Below are positions 61,180 through 64,000 of a DNA stretch of 64,000 nt, piece by piece. Every line of letters begins with the position of its first letter. Positions within the stretch are counted from its first letter, which is position 1. Below the pieces are notes generated by a model that had not been told where the DNA came from, made no database searches, and saw only the letters and a program-made list of their open reading frames with translations. Origin of the DNA: Streptomyces aureoverticillatus. Lineage in GTDB: Bacteria > Actinomycetota > Actinomycetes > Streptomycetales > Streptomycetaceae. The DNA lies in the NCBI RefSeq assembly GCF_014649395.1, contig NZ_BMSY01000015.1, forward strand, positions 121,719 to 185,718, written 5' to 3'. The position numbers were made by a program, and so were the translations under genes.

Positions 61180-62174
61180 GCGGCGACCGCCTTTCTGCGG
61201 ACCAGGGTTACCAGGAACGGCACGCCTATGAGCGCCGTCATGACCCCGGCCGGGACCTCGCTCGGGGGAAAGATGATGCGGCCGATCGTGTCGGAGACGA
61301 GGAGCATGATGGGGCCCAGGAGGGCCGCGAGGGGGAGGACCCAGCGGTGGTCGCTGCCGACGATCGCGCGGGCGATGTGCGGGACGGCGAGGCCGATGAA
61401 CGCGATGGGCCCGGCCGCGGCGACGCCCACGGCGGTGAGGACCGTGGCGCCGAGCCCGCCCACGATCCGTACCACCGCGACCTTCTGCCCGAGCCCCTTC
61501 GCCACGTCCTCGCCGAGGGCGAGGGCGTCGAGGCCGCGCGCGACGGCGAGGACGAGGAGGAGCCCCGCGATCAGGAACGGCCAGACCTGGGAGGCGATCT
61601 CGGCGTCACGCCCGGACAGCGAGCCGACCTGCCAGAACCGGAACTCGTCCAGGGCGGACGCCTTGGTGGTGAGGATGGCCGTCGTCACGGAGACGAGCAG
61701 GGCGTTGATGGCGGCGCCGCCGAGGGCGAGCTTGACCGGGGTTGCCCCGCCCCGCCCGCTGCTGGCGATGGCGTACACCGCGACGGAGGCGACGCCCGCA
61801 CCCGCGAAGGCGAACCAGACGTAGCCGGTGAGCGTGTGCACGCCCGCGTACGCGATGGCGAGCACGACGCCGACCGAGGCGCCCTGGCTGATGCCGAGGA
61901 TGCCGGGGTCGGCGATGGGGTTGCGGGTGATGCCCTGGAGGGCGGTGCCCGCGACGGCGAGGGCGGCGCCGACCATCAGGCCGATGACGGTGCGCGGCAC
62001 CCGCATCTCCCGGACGACTTCGGCGGCGTCGCTGTGCCCGCCGTGCAGGAGCGCGTCGAACACCGCGGACGGCGCGATCGCGCGGGCGCCGACGGCGAGG
62101 CTGAACAGGACCGCGAGCAACAGGGCCACGACGGCCGCCGTCATCGCGACAGCGCGTCTGACGGACACACGCAT
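61176..62174 (-). CDS. Iron-siderophore FecCD permease, first gene of operon
   Basis: This 332-residue protein has the standard layout: a first span from residue 10, VREMRVPRTVIGLMVGAALA, NPIADPGILGISQGASVGVV, and VPHIARAIVGSDHRWVLPLA near the end, with about nine to ten spans in all. It is the first gene of four that overlap head to tail by 4 nt each (permease, permease, ATPase, binding protein). A candidate iron box lies 76 nt upstream, so the operon should be derepressed when iron is short. Confidence 0.93.
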   Translation of the reverse strand: MRVSVRRAVAMTAAVVALLLAVLFSLAVGARAIAPSAVFDALLHGGHSDAAEVVREMRVPRTVIGLMVGAALAVAGTALQGITRNPIADPGILGISQGASVGVVLAIAYAGVHTLTGYVWFAFAGAGVASVAVYAIASSGRGGATPVKLALGGAAINALLVSVTTAILTTKASALDEFRFWQVGSLSGRDAEIASQVWPFLIAGLLLVLAVARGLDALALGEDVAKGLGQKVAVVRIVGGLGATVLTAVGVAAAGPIAFIGLAVPHIARAIVGSDHRWVLPLAALLGPIMLLVSDTIGRIIFPPSEVPAGVMTALIGVPFLVTLVRRKAVAA

Positions 62175-62249
62175 CGATGGGGGCTCGTTTCGCAGTTCGG
62201 GGACGGCGGGCCGCCAACCGCTGGTCGCCGTAAGCCGCTGGTCACCAGA

Positions 62250-62268
62250 GTTGGTAAGGCTTGGCTAA
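62250..62268 (-). promoter_or_regulatory. Candidate DmdR1/IdeR iron box
   Basis: GTTGGTAAGGCTTGGCTAA matches the 19-bp iron-box consensus TTAGGTTAGGCTAACCTAA at 13 positions, including the AGGCT centre and the CTAA end. It lies between the siderophore operon and the divergent HAD gene. Confidence 0.7.
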
Positions 62269-62326
62269 GTGTAAGGGGCTCCAGGCCCCCGCTCCGGGGC
62301 CCACGGGCCCTCGGCACAATGGGCAC

Positions 62327-62983
62327 ATGACCTCACGGACTGGCCGGGCCCCCGCGGCGCTCACCGTCGGCTTCGACCTCGACATGACCCTGATCGACTC
62401 CCGGCCCGGCATCCGCGCCTGTTACCTGGAGCTTTCCGCGCGCACGGGCACGTACATCGACGCGGACCTGGCGATCACCCGGCTCGGCCCGCCCCTGGAG
62501 CAGGAACTGAAGCACTGGTTTCCAGCCGAACAGATCGCTCTCATGGCCACGCTCTACCGTGAGATGTATCCCACATACGCGATCACCGCGACGCCCGCGC
62601 TGCCCGGCGCCCGCGAGGCCGTGGACGCGGTGCACGCGGCGGGCGGGCGCGCGATAGTCGTCACCGCCAAGTTCGAGCCGAACGCCAAGCTCCACCTGAA
62701 GCACCTGGCGATCGACGCGGACGCCGTCGTCGGCGACCTGTGGGCGGAGCAGAAGGCGCAGGCCCTGCGCGAGTACGGGGCTTCGGTGTACGTCGGCGAC
62801 CACACCGGCGACGTACGCGGCGCGCGTACGGCGGGCGCGCTGTCCGTAGCGGTGGCGACCGGGCCGTGCGACGCAGCGGAACTGCGCGCGGCGGGCGCCG
62901 ATGTCGTACTCGACGATCTGAGCCGTTTCCCGGCCTGGCTTTCGGCCTATGTGGCCGAGGACCCGGCCGCCGACCTGGCCTGA
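62327..62983 (+). CDS. HAD-superfamily phosphatase (phosphoglycolate phosphatase-like)
   Basis: The product is 218 residues from ATG 62327, with ACAAT 6 nt upstream, so the transcript looks leaderless. Motif I is VGFDLDMTLIDSRPG (D17, D19), motif II is IVVTAKFEPNAKLH (T), and motif IV is VYVGDHTGDVRGA. A helical cap (20-95) follows motif I as in Gph-type enzymes. It probably hydrolyses a small phosphate ester; the substrate is unknown. Its 3' end overlaps a convergent gene by 37 nt. Confidence 0.88.
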   Translation: MTSRTGRAPAALTVGFDLDMTLIDSRPGIRACYLELSARTGTYIDADLAITRLGPPLEQELKHWFPAEQIALMATLYREMYPTYAITATPALPGAREAVDAVHAAGGRAIVVTAKFEPNAKLHLKHLAIDADAVVGDLWAEQKAQALREYGASVYVGDHTGDVRGARTAGALSVAVATGPCDAAELRAAGADVVLDDLSRFPAWLSAYVAEDPAADLA

Positions 62984-63210
62984 CGCCGCTGCACCGCGAT
63001 TCCGCGCAGCACGCCCGCGGCCGCGATGAGGAAACCCACGCCCATCAGCATGCACACGGCATACGCGAGGGACGGGAATGGCTCGCCGCCGAGGAACAGC
63101 GGGGCCACGGTGACCAGTGTGGCCACGGCGCCGACGAAGAAAACGATCGCGCCAATCCGGACGAGCCCGTCGCCCGGTCCGCTGGAATTCGCTTGGGTTT
63201 TGTCACGCAC
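62947..63210 (-). CDS. Small two-span membrane protein
   Basis: The product is 87 residues from a GTG at 63210; TACCCT 6 nt upstream suggests a leaderless transcript. A polar N-terminus (MRDKTQANSSGPGDG) precedes two spans: IGAIVFFVGAVATLVTVAPL and AYAVCMLMGVGFLIAAAGVL, ending in a basic tail RQARSAAG. No family was recognised beyond conserved Streptomyces membrane proteins. It overlaps the convergent HAD gene by 37 nt. Confidence 0.75.
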   Translation of the reverse strand: MRDKTQANSSGPGDGLVRIGAIVFFVGAVATLVTVAPLFLGGEPFPSLAYAVCMLMGVGFLIAAAGVLRGIAVQRRQARSAAGSSAT

Positions 63211-63418
63211 CGGACCAGGGTAGTTCCCAGCGCGAAGGAAGAAACCGGGGACGTCTTGTCACCGGCCCCGGGACCCATAGTCTTGGTGCCGGCGGGTCGG
63301 GCGACCCGCTGTACTGCTATCCAGAGCCGTTTACGCCCGGCGGACGGGACAGACAGTCCGCCGGAACGCGTCGCGGCACAGACGAGTACGACGACGAGTA
63401 CGAGGACGAGGACTTCAC

Positions 63419-63802
63419 GTGCCTACCGGCAAGGTCAAGTGGTTCAACAGCGAGAAGGGCTTTGGCTTTCTCTCCCGCGACGACGGCGGTGACGTCTTCG
63501 TGCATTCCTCCGTACTGCCCGCCGGCGTCGACACACTCAAGCCCGGCCAGCGCGTGGAATTCGGCGTGGTCGCCGGACAGCGTGGGGACCAGGCTCTTTC
63601 GGTGACACTTCTCGACCCGACTCCGTCCGTCGCCGCGGCGCAGCGCCGCAAGCCGGACGAACTGGCGTCCATCGTCCAGGATTTGACCACCCTCCTGGAG
63701 AACATCACCCCCATGCTGGAGAAGGGCCGCTACCCGGACAAGGCGTCCGGCGCGAAGATCGCGGGCCTGCTGCGCGCGGTGGCCGACCAGCTCGACGTGT
63801 GA
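63419..63802 (+). CDS. Cold-shock domain protein with C-terminal extension
   Basis: The product is 127 residues from GTG 63419 with GAGGAC upstream. Residues 1-66 form the cold-shock domain, opening MPTGKVKWFNSEKGFGFLSR with RNP1 (KGFGFL) and RNP2 (VFVHSSV). Residues 70-127 are an extra helical tail with ASIVQDLTTLLENITPMLEK and KIAGLLRAVADQLDV, not found in CspA. The tail probably mediates dimers or partner binding. It is the long SCO4325-like type of cold-shock protein, as far as I recall. Confidence 0.92.
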   Translation: MPTGKVKWFNSEKGFGFLSRDDGGDVFVHSSVLPAGVDTLKPGQRVEFGVVAGQRGDQALSVTLLDPTPSVAAAQRRKPDELASIVQDLTTLLENITPMLEKGRYPDKASGAKIAGLLRAVADQLDV

Positions 63803-63806
63803 ACCC

Positions 63807-63827
63807 CCAGGGGGCTCCGCCCCCTGG
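63807..63827 (+). terminator. GC hairpin after the cold-shock gene
   Basis: CCAGGGGGC-TCC-GCCCCCTGG lies 5 nt after the stop codon and is identical to the hairpin at 11034. Confidence 0.65.
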
Positions 63828-64000
63828 ACCCCCGTATCGCCGCTCCGCGGCTCGTCCTCAAACGCCGGACGGGCTATTTCCCACCCGCCCGCCCTTCTTC
63901 GCCCTTCGGGCGTGATGGGGTGGGTGGGCGGGGAAATATAGCCCCTCCGGCGTTTGAGGAGCGGGGGTCTGGGGGCGGAGCCCCCAGTTTCGGGAAGGGG
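63828..64000. repeat. Inverted pair of dispersed intergenic repeats
   Basis: A forward copy (63845-63890, TCCTCAAACGCCGGACGGGCT) and an inverted copy (63918-63960) with matching CCCACCCGCCC/GGGTGGGTGGGC flanks face each other around a GCCCTTCGGGC hairpin. A reversed GC block runs to the window end. Confidence 0.9.

Overview
The window is a stretch of Streptomyces chromosome. Codon third positions are almost always G or C, GTG starts are frequent, and the content is typical of the genus: an HbpS-like haem protein, a CdgB-like GAF-PAS-GGDEF protein, an orphan GroEL behind CIRCE elements, XRE/DUF397 pairs and a HelR-like RNA polymerase factor. From memory the order resembles the conserved core of the S. 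coelicolor chromosome around groEL2; no alignment was run. No rRNA, tRNA, CRISPR array, prophage or transposase gene was seen, so this is core chromosome rather than an island.

Layout. 1-11 kb: the start of a SenS-like sensor kinase running off the left edge, divergent from hbpS; an M1 metallopeptidase lipoprotein; a GNAT enzyme; a PadR regulator with a membrane partner; terD; arfB; a flavin reductase; a diguanylate cyclase; a membrane-anchored CBM-like protein. 11-18 kb: an amino-sugar block (class II aldolase, PfkB kinase, NagA, ROK kinase, SIS isomerase/deaminase and a divergent sugar-binding lipoprotein) with two DasR-type (dre-like) sites. Together these enzymes could carry N-acetylgalactosamine, as well as N-acetylglucosamine, down to triose phosphates. 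18-22 kb: otsB, otsA and gpgS, for trehalose and glucosylglycerate osmolytes. 22-27 kb: a SAM-I riboswitch ahead of threonine synthase, a ThiS/MoaD-type sulfur carrier, a cold-shock protein, groEL2 and an alpha/beta hydrolase. 28-38 kb: an ECF sigma factor with a membrane partner, a GT-C mannosyltransferase, murQ with an RpiR regulator, and a run of short, mostly leaderless housekeeping genes. 37-42 kb: a copper module (His-rich exported protein, copA, cutC) with two CsoR-type operators and a dre-like site before cutC. 42-48 kb: a HelR-like ATPase, a GT87 mannosyltransferase and an NmrA/HxlR pair. 48-58 kb: an XPB-type helicase, a Ser/Thr kinase fused to a PQQ propeller, an XRE/DUF397 pair and a helicase-associated protein. 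58-64 kb: a four-gene siderophore ABC operon under a candidate iron box, a HAD phosphatase, a small membrane protein and a second cold-shock protein.

The most striking non-genic feature is repeat DNA. One intergenic family, with core TCCTCAAACGCCGGACGGGCT, occurs about 18 times, including a six-copy array at 46.2 kb and a large inverted pair at the right edge. It is often joined to a GC hairpin placed just after stop codons. A second family (19.0, 41.9 and 61.0 kb) has one copy inside the coding sequence of a permease. A 123-bp element with perfect 23-bp terminal inverted repeats lies between the SIS and ROK genes, and several unrelated minisatellites fill other gaps.

Many genes lack a Shine-Dalgarno sequence and instead have a TANNNT hexamer 6-7 nt before the start codon, the layout of leaderless transcripts.
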